DNA of 64,000 bases from Haloterrigena turkmenica DSM 5511 (GTDB lineage: Archaea; Halobacteriota; Halobacteria; Halobacteriales; Natrialbaceae). Position 1 is the stretch's first letter. Each line of letters begins with the position of its first letter. The translations under genes and the position numbers were made by a program. A model generated the notes under the pieces. The model worked only from the letters and a program-made list of their open reading frames with translations. It ran no database searches and was not told where the DNA came from. This document shows positions 27,632 to 36,123 of the stretch, one piece after another. Location of the stretch: NCBI RefSeq assembly GCF_000025325.1, contig NC_013743.1, positions 2,976,001-3,040,000 on the forward strand. The letters are read 5' to 3'.

Positions 27632-28021
27632 ATGGCAGACACCGACCCCATCGAGACCGACGGCGCACCGAGCAACGACAACCCCTACTCCCAGGGCGTG
27701 CTGGCCGGCGACACCTGCTACGTCTCCGGCTACGGGCCCGTCGACCCCGAAACGGGCGAGCCCGTCGAAGGCGACATCCAGGATCAGACCGACCGCGTCC
27801 TCGAGAACATCGCCGCCGTAGTCGACGAGGCCGGCGGTGACGGCCTCGAGGACGTCGTCAAGGTGACCGTCTACCTGACCGACCTCGAAGACTACGAGCG
27901 AGTTAACGAGGCCTACGGCGCGCGGGTCGGCGACGAGCCGCCGGCCCGCGTCTGCGTGGAGGTCTCGCGGCTCCCCGATGACGTCCGGGTCGAGATGGAC
28001 GCGACGGCGTACATCGGCTGA
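27632..28021 (+). CDS. RidA family enamine/imine deaminase
   Basis: 129 residues. RidA hydrolyses reactive 2-aminoacrylate-type enamines released by PLP enzymes. Conserved elements: NPYSQGVLAGDTCYVSGYG, the TDRVLENIAAVVDEAG helix, LEDVVKVTVYLTDLEDYERV, and PPARVCVEVSRLP with the catalytic Arg. It starts 20 bases after the aminotransferase and is probably in the same operon. The threonine-dehydratase-like enzyme at 36632 would generate just such an enamine, which makes RidA sensible here. Confidence 0.9.
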   Translation: MADTDPIETDGAPSNDNPYSQGVLAGDTCYVSGYGPVDPETGEPVEGDIQDQTDRVLENIAAVVDEAGGDGLEDVVKVTVYLTDLEDYERVNEAYGARVGDEPPARVCVEVSRLPDDVRVEMDATAYIG

Positions 28022-28168
28022 GGCGATCGCGTCCGTCGCTCGTCGCTGCCGGCAGCGATCGGACGTCGAGACCGCTCGCGGAGAGAACGTCCGAGACCAT
28101 CCGTCGAATCCGGTTTGTCTGCGCGAGCGTACACCGTCTGCGAGTAGTATATATACAATTATTGATCA

Positions 28169-28176
28169 CGATTAAG
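28169..28176 (+). promoter_or_regulatory. Putative TATA box for the first M20 gene
   Basis: CGATTAAG about 30 bases before the ATG at 28204. A palindromic GTATATATAC at 28147-28156 lies just upstream and could be an additional site. Confidence 0.45.
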
Positions 28177-28203
28177 TAGTTCGGCCGTCTAGATGCGGCA
28201 ATA

Positions 28204-29484
28204 ATGGCCTACGACGTGCGAACCAGACTGCGTGATCTCCGCCGAGAGTTTCACCGCCACCCCGAACCGGGGTGGCGCGAGTTCAAGACGACCGCTCGCG
28301 TCGTCTCCGAACTCGAGCGACTCGGCGTCGACGAGATCGCCGTCGGGCGGGAGGCGCTGGCGACCGACGACCGCATGGCCGTCCCCGACGACGACGAACT
28401 CGAGCCCTGGCTCGAGCGGGCCCGCGAGGCGGGCGTTCGCGAGGACATCCTCGAGCGAACCGCGGGGGGCCACACCGGCGTCGTCGCGGTTGTCGACGGC
28501 GGGGAGGGACCGACCGTGGGGCTGCGGGTCGATCTCGACGCGATCTCGATGGCGGAGTCGTCGGCCGACGACCACCGACCGGTCGCGGAGGGCTTTCGCT
28601 CGGAGCACGACGGCTACATGCACGCCTGCGGGCACGACGCCCACATCGCGATGGCTCTCGGGACGATCGAAGCCGTCCAGAACAGTGAGTTCTCGGGAAC
28701 GCTGAAGGTGTTCTTCCAGCCCGCCGAGGAGATCTCTGGCGGGGGGAAGGCGATGGCCGAGGGCGGCTACGTCGACGACGTCGACTACCTGCTCGCCGTC
28801 CACATCGGCCTCGGTCATCCGACCGGCGAGATCGTCGCCGGCGTCGAGAAGCCGCTGGCGATGGCCCACCTGACGGCGACCTTCGAGGGCGCGAGCGCCC
28901 ACGCGGGGAAGGCACCCAACGAGGGCGGCAACGCGATGCAGGCGGCCGCGACCGCGATCCAGAACGCGTACGGCATCCCCCGCCACAGCGACGGCATGAC
29001 CCGAGTCAACGTCGGCCGTATCGAGGGCGGCACCGCGAGCAACGTCATCGCCGAGGAGGTCACGATCGAGGCCGAGGTGCGCGGCGAGACGACCGGCCTG
29101 ATGGAGTACATGCGGACAGAACTCGAGCGAGTCTGCTACGCGGCGGCGGAGATGCACGACTGTGACGTGACGCCGCGGGTCATCAGCGAGTCGCCGCGGG
29201 CGGACAGCCACCCCGCGCTGCGGGATCTCGTCGGCGGCGTCGCCCGCGAGGTTGACGGCGTCGAGCGCATCGTGCCGACGGAGGAGTTCGGCGTCAGCGA
29301 GGACGTCACCTACCTCATGGACCGCGTCCAGGACGGCGGCGGCCTCGCGTCGTACGTCCTCGTCGGCACGGATCACCCGACCAACCACCACACGCCGACG
29401 TTCGACATCGACGAGGCGAGCCTCGGAATCGGCGTCTCAGTGCTGGCCGAGACCGCGATCGAACTCTCGAAGCGGCCGGTGTGA
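28204..29484 (+). CDS. M20 family amidohydrolase/deacylase (first paralog)
   Basis: 426 residues of the M20D metallo-amidohydrolase fold. Metal-binding HACGHDAH is at 140-147 and the Glu pair QPAEE at 172-176; the dimerisation insert spans about 225-330. The N-terminal LRREFHRHPEPGWREFKT is typical. Such enzymes cleave N-acyl amino acids. In the ectoine setting it is a candidate to remove acetate from N-alpha-acetyl-diaminobutyrate, a job done elsewhere by DoeB of a different fold. This is inference. A paralog is at 37885, with similar blocks (HPEPAWREFSTTARLVEE). Confidence 0.85.
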   Translation: MAYDVRTRLRDLRREFHRHPEPGWREFKTTARVVSELERLGVDEIAVGREALATDDRMAVPDDDELEPWLERAREAGVREDILERTAGGHTGVVAVVDGGEGPTVGLRVDLDAISMAESSADDHRPVAEGFRSEHDGYMHACGHDAHIAMALGTIEAVQNSEFSGTLKVFFQPAEEISGGGKAMAEGGYVDDVDYLLAVHIGLGHPTGEIVAGVEKPLAMAHLTATFEGASAHAGKAPNEGGNAMQAAATAIQNAYGIPRHSDGMTRVNVGRIEGGTASNVIAEEVTIEAEVRGETTGLMEYMRTELERVCYAAAEMHDCDVTPRVISESPRADSHPALRDLVGGVAREVDGVERIVPTEEFGVSEDVTYLMDRVQDGGGLASYVLVGTDHPTNHHTPTFDIDEASLGIGVSVLAETAIELSKRPV

Positions 29485-29503
29485 ACGACGCCTCGAGCCG
29501 CGA

Positions 29504-29555
29504 TCCTGTGAATTCAGCGTCACGTTCTTCACAGCAGAAACGTTAATTCACAGGA
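29504..29555. promoter_or_regulatory. Long-spaced inverted repeat upstream of 29572
   Basis: TCCTGTGAATT at 29504-29514 and its exact complement AATTCACAGGA at 29545-29555, 30 bases apart. A TATA-like TTAATTC at 29543-29549 lies inside the right arm, about 25 bases before the ATG at 29572. A second stem, CAGGAC with GTCCTG, follows at 29551-29570. It could be an operator or an intergenic hairpin. Confidence 0.55.
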
Positions 29556-29571
29556 CCACTGTGTGTCCTGT

Positions 29572-30219
29572 ATGAGCCAGGACGACGTGCCGGAGTCACT
29601 TCGGACGGCGGCCGACTCGGATCGACCGCGCGGCATCCTCACGCCCTCCGATCGCGATTTCCTGCTGGGCCGGAAGACCGACTACACGGACCACTCGAAG
29701 AAACAGAAGCGAAATCGCATCCGGCGGCGGGTGCGCAACGCGATTCTCGATTTCAGCATCCTCTTCGAGTACATGGAGGAACGCGACCGCGAGACGGTGT
29801 TCGATCCCGACGACGAGGACCGCGACGCCTACACGCAGGGGATCACCGACATGCTCGCCTTTCTCCACCTCGGGACGATGGGGTATCACACCCCGTTCAA
29901 GGACATGCTCTCCGAGGGCGTCGGCAAGGCCGAACAGCGGCTCGCGGGCTCGAACTACCGGATGGTCAACGTCGAGTTCAACGTCGAACCGGTCGGCCAG
30001 ATCGACGTCGACGAGGTCATCGAGAAACTCGATAACGAGGAGTTCGCACAGCTCACCGACGAAGAGCTCCGAGCGTTCGTCCGCCTGCTAACGATGTCCG
30101 ACGGGTTCTCGCCGGAGGCGACCCGCGATGAGATCAAGGATCGGGTCAACGAGTTCTCCGAGCGCGTCAGCGAGAGCGCCGAGACGCGCGAGCGGAACCT
30201 CGAGGAACTGACGAACTAG
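29572..30219 (+). CDS. Uncharacterised haloarchaeal protein
   Basis: 215 residues from the ATG at 29572; a frame opening at 29563 adds three. A basic block KKQKRNRIRRRVRNAILD at about 44-61 is followed by ILFEYMEERDRETVF, and the C-terminal half is helical and acidic (LTDEELRAFVRLLTMSDGFS). No catalytic motif. The basic helix could contact nucleic acid. I cannot name a family with certainty. It sits between the first M20 gene and the BCCT transporter, so a link with this locus, even regulatory, deserves checking. Confidence 0.7.
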   Translation: MSQDDVPESLRTAADSDRPRGILTPSDRDFLLGRKTDYTDHSKKQKRNRIRRRVRNAILDFSILFEYMEERDRETVFDPDDEDRDAYTQGITDMLAFLHLGTMGYHTPFKDMLSEGVGKAEQRLAGSNYRMVNVEFNVEPVGQIDVDEVIEKLDNEEFAQLTDEELRAFVRLLTMSDGFSPEATRDEIKDRVNEFSERVSESAETRERNLEELTN

Positions 30220-30577
30220 CGGATACGATCACCGTTGACCGTCGGCCGATCGACGCCGCCCGTCTCCGAATCGGCTCCCGGCCGCTCGGCCGACTCGAGG
30301 ACGGCCGGGTCGTCGGCCGGTACGCCCTCGCTGGCGGCGGTTGTCGTAACGACGTACCGGATCCTTCGACCGTCAATCGTTCTGTAGGTCGTGGATTCGA
30401 AACCACACCACCACTCTGGTAGCGGTTTGTGAAGCTCATTTTTGAGGCGTATCGCATAATGAATATACTCCAATCCCGACTGCAGTGGACGAACATCTAA
30501 AATTACGATAGAGAGTCCGATCTTCACGAGTGATCGTCCAATAAACACAATTTGTAGATCTATTTGGACAGTGAGAA
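30220..30577. other. AT-rich intergenic region with no confident gene
   Basis: Notably AT-richer than flanking DNA after 30400. A minus-strand open frame at 30216-30581 has mixed composition and poor coding character, so I do not call it. It probably contains the BCCT control region or a decayed gene. Confidence 0.4.
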
Positions 30578-30590
30578 ACACTTATTGTGT
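30578..30590 (+). promoter_or_regulatory. ACAC-N5-GTGT operator-like element upstream of the BCCT gene
   Basis: ACACTTATTGTGT, a perfect 4-base inverted repeat around TTATT. Its complement differs by one base from the element at 39302-39314 before the second M20 gene. It lies about 100 bases before the ATG at 30691. Confidence 0.5.
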
Positions 30591-30690
30591 ACGCGGTCGA
30601 TTGACCCGGTATGCCATCACGCAGCATGGCGGTTGGCAGGTGGAGGCACGCTCAATCAGCACGCTGTCGGTCGATCGCAGGGGTGACACG

Positions 30691-32328
30691 ATGAGCGACG
30701 CCGAGAAGGGGGCGGTCGGTACGTTCCTCGAGGAGATCGATCCGATCGTCTTCGCATTCGGAGCGTTGTTGACCGTCGGTGTCATCGGGACGTTCTTCAT
30801 CAACCAGAGCCTCGTCGAGAACACGATTTCGACGCTCAACACCGTGATGCTCGAGTACCTGAACTGGGCACTGCTGGCGATCGTGTTCGCGATCGTCGTC
30901 TTCCTGTTGTTCCTGATCGTCAGTCCGTGGGGGAAGCTTCGCTTCGGCGACGATCCGCCCGAGTACAGCTTCCTCTCGTTCTTCGCGATGTTGTACTCCG
31001 CAGGCTTCGCGGCGGGCGTCGTGTTCTGGGGACCGACCGAGGCGCTGTTCTACTACGATAATCCGTCGCCGCTGTTCGACGTCGGCAGTCAGACCGGTCC
31101 GGCGATGAGCGTGGCCATCCAGCAGACGCTCTTCCACTGGGCGCTGCCGCAGCTGGCCGTGTTCACGATCATGGGGATCGCGATCGGGTACTTCGCGTAC
31201 AACTACGAGAACGTCCCCCTCCGCGTGTCCTCGGCGCTCACACCGGTCCTCGGGAAGGAGAACCTGGACGGGCCGGCCGCGAAGGTCATCGACATCCTCG
31301 CCGTCTTCGCGACGATCGGCGGCGTCGCGACGTCGCTCGGCTTCATCGGGAGCCAGTTCGTCAGCGGCCTCAACTACCAGTGGGGGATCGACCTGGGTAA
31401 CGCCGGAATCATCCTCGTGGTGACGACGATGACGCTCCTGTTCACGCTCTCGATGGTGCTCGGGGTCGATAAGGGGATCCGGCGGCTCTCGAACTTCAAC
31501 ATGATCCTCTTCGTCACCTTGCTGCTCGCGACCTTCATTCTCGGTCCGTCGATCTTCCTCGTCATGCTCGGAACGCAGGCGATCGGTGGGATGATCACCG
31601 ACTTCGTCGCGATGAGCCTCTTTACCGGTGCCGGCGTCGAAGGTGGCACCGAGTGGGCCAACACCTGGACCGTTTTCTACTGGGCGTGGGCGCTCTCGTG
31701 GTCTCCGTTCGCGGGACTGTTCATCGCGCGAATTTCCCGCGGTCGAAGCGTCCGCGAGGTCGCGTTCACCGGTATCGTCGCGACCTCAGCAGCGACGATT
31801 CCGTGGTTCATTTCGCTCGGCGGAACGGCCGTCTGGATGCAGCACAACGGGATCGCCGACTTCAGTGAGGTGATGGCGTTCGAACTCGGCGCCGAAACGA
31901 CCGGCTTCATCATGTTCGACGCGTTCCCCCTCGGGACAGTGTTCATGATCGCGTTCATGTTCCTCGTCACGACGTTCTTCATCACGTCCGCCGACTCCTC
32001 GACGCTCGCCGTCTCGATGATGACGACCGGCGGGAAGGCACACCCCTCGAACATCAACCGGATCTTCTGGGGCGTGGTCCTCGGGATGACCGCCGCGATC
32101 CTCATGATCCTCGGCGGCGTCGACGCCCTGCAGTCGGCGGCGATCATCACCGGCGCGCCGTTCGCGTTCGTCTGCTTTATCGCCATGCTCGGGCTGATCA
32201 AACACTTCAGTTCGACCGAGGGTCGGCTGTTACTCCAGGAGGAAACCGTCCTCATCGGCTCGAGTCGGAAGCCGGAAACGGAATCGCCGTCCGGTCCCGG
32301 CGGTGCCGTCGAGACGGACGACGACTAG
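30691..32328 (+). CDS. BCCT family transporter (betaine/carnitine/choline or ectoine)
   Basis: 545 residues from the ATG at 30691, preceded by AGGGGTGA. About 12 membrane helices. BCCT hallmarks: AGFAAGVVFWGPTEALFYY in the TM3 region and, near residues 330-350, YWAWALSWSPFAGLFIARIS, the family signature in TM8-9, then GRSVREVAFTGIVATSAATI and the TSADSSTLAVSM helix. The TM3 glycine-rich GMGIG seen in sodium-coupled members is altered to GFAAG, so coupling is uncertain. It imports quaternary amines or ectoines. With the DoeA-like gene in the same region, ectoine or hydroxyectoine import is attractive but not shown. A short acidic C-tail follows. Confidence 0.88.
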   Translation: MSDAEKGAVGTFLEEIDPIVFAFGALLTVGVIGTFFINQSLVENTISTLNTVMLEYLNWALLAIVFAIVVFLLFLIVSPWGKLRFGDDPPEYSFLSFFAMLYSAGFAAGVVFWGPTEALFYYDNPSPLFDVGSQTGPAMSVAIQQTLFHWALPQLAVFTIMGIAIGYFAYNYENVPLRVSSALTPVLGKENLDGPAAKVIDILAVFATIGGVATSLGFIGSQFVSGLNYQWGIDLGNAGIILVVTTMTLLFTLSMVLGVDKGIRRLSNFNMILFVTLLLATFILGPSIFLVMLGTQAIGGMITDFVAMSLFTGAGVEGGTEWANTWTVFYWAWALSWSPFAGLFIARISRGRSVREVAFTGIVATSAATIPWFISLGGTAVWMQHNGIADFSEVMAFELGAETTGFIMFDAFPLGTVFMIAFMFLVTTFFITSADSSTLAVSMMTTGGKAHPSNINRIFWGVVLGMTAAILMILGGVDALQSAAIITGAPFAFVCFIAMLGLIKHFSSTEGRLLLQEETVLIGSSRKPETESPSGPGGAVETDDD

Positions 32329-32383
32329 CCGCTTCGGCCCTCCGCCGCGCCGACCGATCCGCGGCGGCCGTCATGCTGTTCGA

Positions 32384-32388
32384 TTTTT
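32384..32388 (+). terminator. T-run after the BCCT gene
   Basis: Five T residues about 55 bases after the stop at 32328, preceded by GC-rich sequence. Confidence 0.3.
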
Positions 32389-32440
32389 CGCGGGCGATTC
32401 GCTCGCGGTTCATGCCGCACTCCCCGCTAACCGATAACAA

Positions 32441-32448
32441 GATTTAAT
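32441..32448 (+). promoter_or_regulatory. Putative TATA box for the second aminotransferase
   Basis: GATTTAAT about 28 bases before the ATG at 32473, the spacing for a leaderless transcript. Confidence 0.55.
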
Positions 32449-32456
32449 GTACGAGG

Positions 32457-32473
32457 TACACATAAACTGTGTA
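32457..32473 (+). promoter_or_regulatory. Palindrome overlapping the transcription and translation start
   Basis: TACACATAAACTGTGTA: perfect 6-base arms around five bases. Its last base is the A of the ATG. A protein bound here would directly block initiation. ACAC and GTGT half-sites are shared with elements at 30578 and 39302, but the spacer is 7 rather than 5. Confidence 0.5.
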
Positions 32474-33837
32474 TGGATAGGGACACGGCGGAACCCGACA
32501 CGGACGCGCTTCCGGGTCCGAACGCCCAGCAGTGGGTCGACTTCCACCAGGAGTACTCCGCGCCCAGCGAGTACTCCCACGAGTTCGTCTGGGACGTGAC
32601 GCGGGAAGCCGATGGGCCGTTCGTCACCGACGTCGACGGGAACGTCTTGCTCGATTTCACCTGTCACATCGGCGCGGCGCCGCTGGGGTACAACAACGAG
32701 AAGGTCCTCGAGAAAGTCCGCGAGTTCGACCTCGTCGAACCGATGAAGATCGCGGGCCAAGACATGTACTTCGGCTCCGGTCCGAACCCGGAGGAGGCCG
32801 AGTTCCCCGGCTCGAGTCACCTCATGGAGAAGCTGACCGAGGTCTCGAGTCAGTACGGGATGGACACGGTCTTCCTCTCGAACTCCGGCGCGGAGGCGAT
32901 GGAGAACGCGATGAAGATCACGAACGACTATCGGGCGCCATCAAAATACGGCATCTCCTTCGCCGGCAGCTTCCACGGGCGCACGCTCGGCACCCTCTCG
33001 CTGACGAAATCCAAGGAGGTCTATACGCGTCACTACCCTGAGATCAGCGGGATCGAGACGGTCCCGTTCTGCGCCGATCGCGGCTGCGACGCCGACAGCT
33101 GTGACTGCGGCTTCTTCGCGGGCGGCGGCTCGCAGCTCCGCTCGATGCTCTCGCCGGAGGGCGGCCACGTCAACCCCGACGAGATCGCCTTCCTCACGCT
33201 CGAGCCCATTCAAGGCGTCGGCGGCTACCGGTTCCCCAGCGAGGCGTTCATGCAGGAAGTGGCCGACGTCACCGACGAGTACGACATCCCGCTGGTCGTC
33301 GACGAGATCCAGTCCGGGGTCGGCCGCACCGGCGAGATCTGGGCGTCCGACCACTACCCGATCGAACCCGACGTCATCGCCAGCGCGAAGGCGCTGCGCG
33401 TCGGTGCGACGATCTCGCGCTCCGAGGTCTTCCCCAGCGAGAAGAACCGGCTGGGATCGACCTTCGGCGGCGGCGACCTGCTGGGGTCGATGATGGGCGC
33501 GTTCACCCTCGAAGCCATCGACGAGTACGACCTGCTGGACAACGCCACCAGACGGGGCGAGCAGGCCACGGAACTCCTGCGCGACGACGCGCCCGACCAC
33601 GTCGAGGACGTCCGCGGCAAGGGCCTGATGCTCGCCGTCGAGTTCGACACCCCCGAGCGTCGGTCCGACGTGGTCAAGGCTGCCCTCGAGCGCGGCCTGC
33701 TCACCCTCGGCTGCGGGAAGAAGACGATCCGACTGCTCCCGCCGCTGGACTCGACCGAACGCGAGATCGAACTGGGGATCGGGATCTTCCTGGAGGCCAT
33801 CGAGGCCGTCGGCCCGAGCGCGAAAGTCGCCGACTGA
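32473..33837 (+). CDS. Class III aminotransferase with a cysteine-rich insert
   Basis: 454 residues, PLP fold type I. Phosphate loop SNSGAEAMENAMK, GSFHGRTLGTLSLT, cofactor Asp in VVDEIQSGVGRTGE, Schiff-base Lys near 306 in ASAKALRVGA. Closest in style to GABA, ornithine or acetylornithine aminotransferases. A cysteine-rich loop with Cys200, Cys205, Cys210 and Cys212 (CADRGCDADSCDC) is inserted in the middle, close enough to bind a metal. Haloarchaeal proteins are usually cysteine-poor, so this stands out. Substrate unknown; it has its own promoter with a start-site palindrome. Confidence 0.85.
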   Translation: MDRDTAEPDTDALPGPNAQQWVDFHQEYSAPSEYSHEFVWDVTREADGPFVTDVDGNVLLDFTCHIGAAPLGYNNEKVLEKVREFDLVEPMKIAGQDMYFGSGPNPEEAEFPGSSHLMEKLTEVSSQYGMDTVFLSNSGAEAMENAMKITNDYRAPSKYGISFAGSFHGRTLGTLSLTKSKEVYTRHYPEISGIETVPFCADRGCDADSCDCGFFAGGGSQLRSMLSPEGGHVNPDEIAFLTLEPIQGVGGYRFPSEAFMQEVADVTDEYDIPLVVDEIQSGVGRTGEIWASDHYPIEPDVIASAKALRVGATISRSEVFPSEKNRLGSTFGGGDLLGSMMGAFTLEAIDEYDLLDNATRRGEQATELLRDDAPDHVEDVRGKGLMLAVEFDTPERRSDVVKAALERGLLTLGCGKKTIRLLPPLDSTEREIELGIGIFLEAIEAVGPSAKVAD

Positions 33838-33840
33838 TCC

Positions 33841-33863
33841 GTTTGTTTTCGATTTTCGTTTTC
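33841..33863 (+). terminator. T-rich tract after the second aminotransferase
   Basis: Several runs of three or four T residues just after the stop at 33837. The convergent kinase ends at 33969. Confidence 0.4.
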
Positions 33864-33968
33864 GCGGCCGACTCGAGCGCGGTCGCCGATCGTCTCGAGG
33901 AGATTCATAAACGAATCCTGTGATGTCGGATGGTTGCCGGTTCCTGTGGGCCGCAGTTGATGCGATCC

Positions 33969-35993
33969 TTAGTCGGAATCGCTCGCTGCCGGCAGCGTGA
34001 ACGTAAACGTCGAGCCTTCGCCCGGTTCGCTGGTAACCCGGATTTCCCCGCCGTGTCGCTCGATGATCCGCTCGCAGATCGCGAGTCCGATCCCGGTTCC
34101 GTTGTACCCCTCCCCCTCGTGATAGCTCTGGAAGACGTCGAAGATCTGGTCGCTGTACTCCGAATCGATGCCGATTCCGTCGTCGCTGACCGAGATCTCC
34201 CAGGCGTCGTCTCCGGACCGGCGCTCGGCCGAGACGCGGATGCGCGGCGGGCCGTCTCCGCTGTACTCGATGGCATTGTCCAGTAGATTCTGGAAGATCT
34301 GTCGTAACTGCCCGCTGTCGCCCTCGACGGTCGGGAGGGACTCGGTAGTCACCTCGCCGTTACTCTCTTCGAACCGAAGTTGGAGATCGTCGAGAACGTC
34401 CTCGAGGACCGCGTTCAGATCGACCGGCTCGAAGGGATCGCCTTCGGTCTCGACGCGAGAGTACTTGAGCAGCCCGTCGATCATCTCGCGCATGCGATCA
34501 GCGCCGTCGACCGCGAACTGGAGAAACTCTCTCCCCTCGGCGTCGAGCTCGTCACCGTACCGCCTCTCGACGAGTTGCAGGTAACTCGAGACCATCCGCA
34601 GGGGCTCCTGGAGGTCGTGGCTGGCGGCATAGGCGAACTGCTCCAAGCGATCGTTCGAGGTCTCCAGCCGTTCGACGAGCTCCTCCAGCCGCCGTTCGCG
34701 CTCCACTCGTTCGGTGACGTCCGTGAAGAGGACCCCCACTTGTGCGTCTGATTCGTCACCGACCGGAAACGCGTAGCACTCGAGGAACCGCCCCTGCGTC
34801 GTCAGTTCGCGCTCGAACCTGACCGGGTCGCCGGTCTCCACGACGGAATCGTAGGTCTCGAACCACTCCTCTTGCTCTTCCGGCACCAGTTCTCGGATCG
34901 TCTTTCCGACGACGTCGGCCAATCCCGTGTGCTCCTCGAACGCCGGGTTCGCCTCGATATAGCGGAAATCGATCGGCTCCGCTGGCGGCGTGTCGACCCG
35001 CTCGATGACGCAGTACCCCTCGGACATCGAGGTGAACAGGTCCCGATACCGCGCCTCTCGCTCCTTGAGTTGCTGCTCGCGGCGCTTTCGCTCCGTGATA
35101 TCGGTGACGGCGCCGTGCATCCGAACCGGGTCGCCGCTCGCGTCGTACTCCACCTCGCCGCGAGAGACGACCCACATGACGTCGCCGTCGCCGTTTTCGA
35201 TGCGGTATTCGGCGCTGAACACGCCCGTCTCCAGCGCTCGGTCGAGTCGGTCCCAAATTCCGTCCTCGTCGGTCTCGGGGACCGGTTCGAAGAACGCCTC
35301 GATCGGCGCGCCCGTCGTCACTATCTCCGGATCCATTCCGTACGCTTCCGCGAGAAACTCGTCGGCGGTGAAGACGTTTTCCCGTACGTCCCACAGCCAG
35401 AGTCCGATCGACGCGGCGTCGGTCGCGACGCTCAGTTGGGCTTCGCGCTCGCGGAGCTGATCTTCCTTGTTCGCGCGCTCGATCGCCGCCGCCAGGATAT
35501 TCGCGGCGCTTTGCACGAAATTGGCTTCGTGCGTGGTGAACTCCTTGCGGTCGGTCGTATGCGTGCCGAGCACCCCCCACGGCTCCTCGACCGACCCGAT
35601 GATGACGCTGACGCCGCTGACCACGTCGTGGTTCGTGAGCAACTCGGGGCCGGAGAAGCGCTCCTCCTCGCGGAGATCGTCGACGATGACCGGTTCCTCG
35701 CTGAGGAGCGTGTAGCCGGCCTGCGAATCGAGATCCGTTGACACCGTCGCCGTTCCGACGAGACCGTCTCGCCAGCCGACGCCCTGTCGCAGGAAGACTT
35801 CGTCGCCGCCCGGTAACCGCTCGAGCACCTTGCAGTACTCGTTGTCGAGCGTCTCGGCGACGGCGACCGAGACGTCGTGCATCAACTGATCGAGGTCGTC
35901 TGTCTCCAACGCTCGCTGTCCGAGTTCCGCGATGACCTCTTGCTGTCGGATTCGGGCCTGAACCCCGGGGTCGGTCGAGGAGGGCGATCCCAT
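33969..35993 (-). CDS. Soluble sensor histidine kinase (GAF-PAS-PAS-HisKA-HATPase)
   Basis: 674 residues, no membrane helices. GAF about 20-175 (EVFLRQGVGWRDGLVG, SGVSVIIGSVEEPWGVLGTH), a first PAS about 185-310 (ATDAASIGLWLWDVRENVFT, ending HGAVTDITERK), a second PAS about 320-430 (FTSMSEGYCVIERVD, VGVLFTDVTERV), HisKA with the acceptor His near 459, and HATPase_c (LLDNAIEYSG, DDGIGIDSE, GTGIGLAICERI). It is the paralog of the 8976 kinase. It lies inside the amino-acid/ectoine region without a response regulator, and may be unrelated to it. Confidence 0.9.
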   Translation of the reverse strand: MGSPSSTDPGVQARIRQQEVIAELGQRALETDDLDQLMHDVSVAVAETLDNEYCKVLERLPGGDEVFLRQGVGWRDGLVGTATVSTDLDSQAGYTLLSEEPVIVDDLREEERFSGPELLTNHDVVSGVSVIIGSVEEPWGVLGTHTTDRKEFTTHEANFVQSAANILAAAIERANKEDQLREREAQLSVATDAASIGLWLWDVRENVFTADEFLAEAYGMDPEIVTTGAPIEAFFEPVPETDEDGIWDRLDRALETGVFSAEYRIENGDGDVMWVVSRGEVEYDASGDPVRMHGAVTDITERKRREQQLKEREARYRDLFTSMSEGYCVIERVDTPPAEPIDFRYIEANPAFEEHTGLADVVGKTIRELVPEEQEEWFETYDSVVETGDPVRFERELTTQGRFLECYAFPVGDESDAQVGVLFTDVTERVERERRLEELVERLETSNDRLEQFAYAASHDLQEPLRMVSSYLQLVERRYGDELDAEGREFLQFAVDGADRMREMIDGLLKYSRVETEGDPFEPVDLNAVLEDVLDDLQLRFEESNGEVTTESLPTVEGDSGQLRQIFQNLLDNAIEYSGDGPPRIRVSAERRSGDDAWEISVSDDGIGIDSEYSDQIFDVFQSYHEGEGYNGTGIGLAICERIIERHGGEIRVTSEPGEGSTFTFTLPAASDSD

Positions 35994-36123
35994 TCTACTC
36001 CTGTCTTTCGGCGCGGGCTACAAAGCCACTCGGTTACCGCAGATGAACGGTTCGTCGCGACTGATTACCGACCTCGTTTCCGCTTCCGTTTCTTCGATCT
36101 CTCGTGATGAGACACCTCCCATG

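Noticed and set aside
30216-30581. Minus-strand open frame of 121 codons
   Set aside because: AT-rich start, no usable promoter, no coding bias and no recognised motif; covers the BCCT upstream region.
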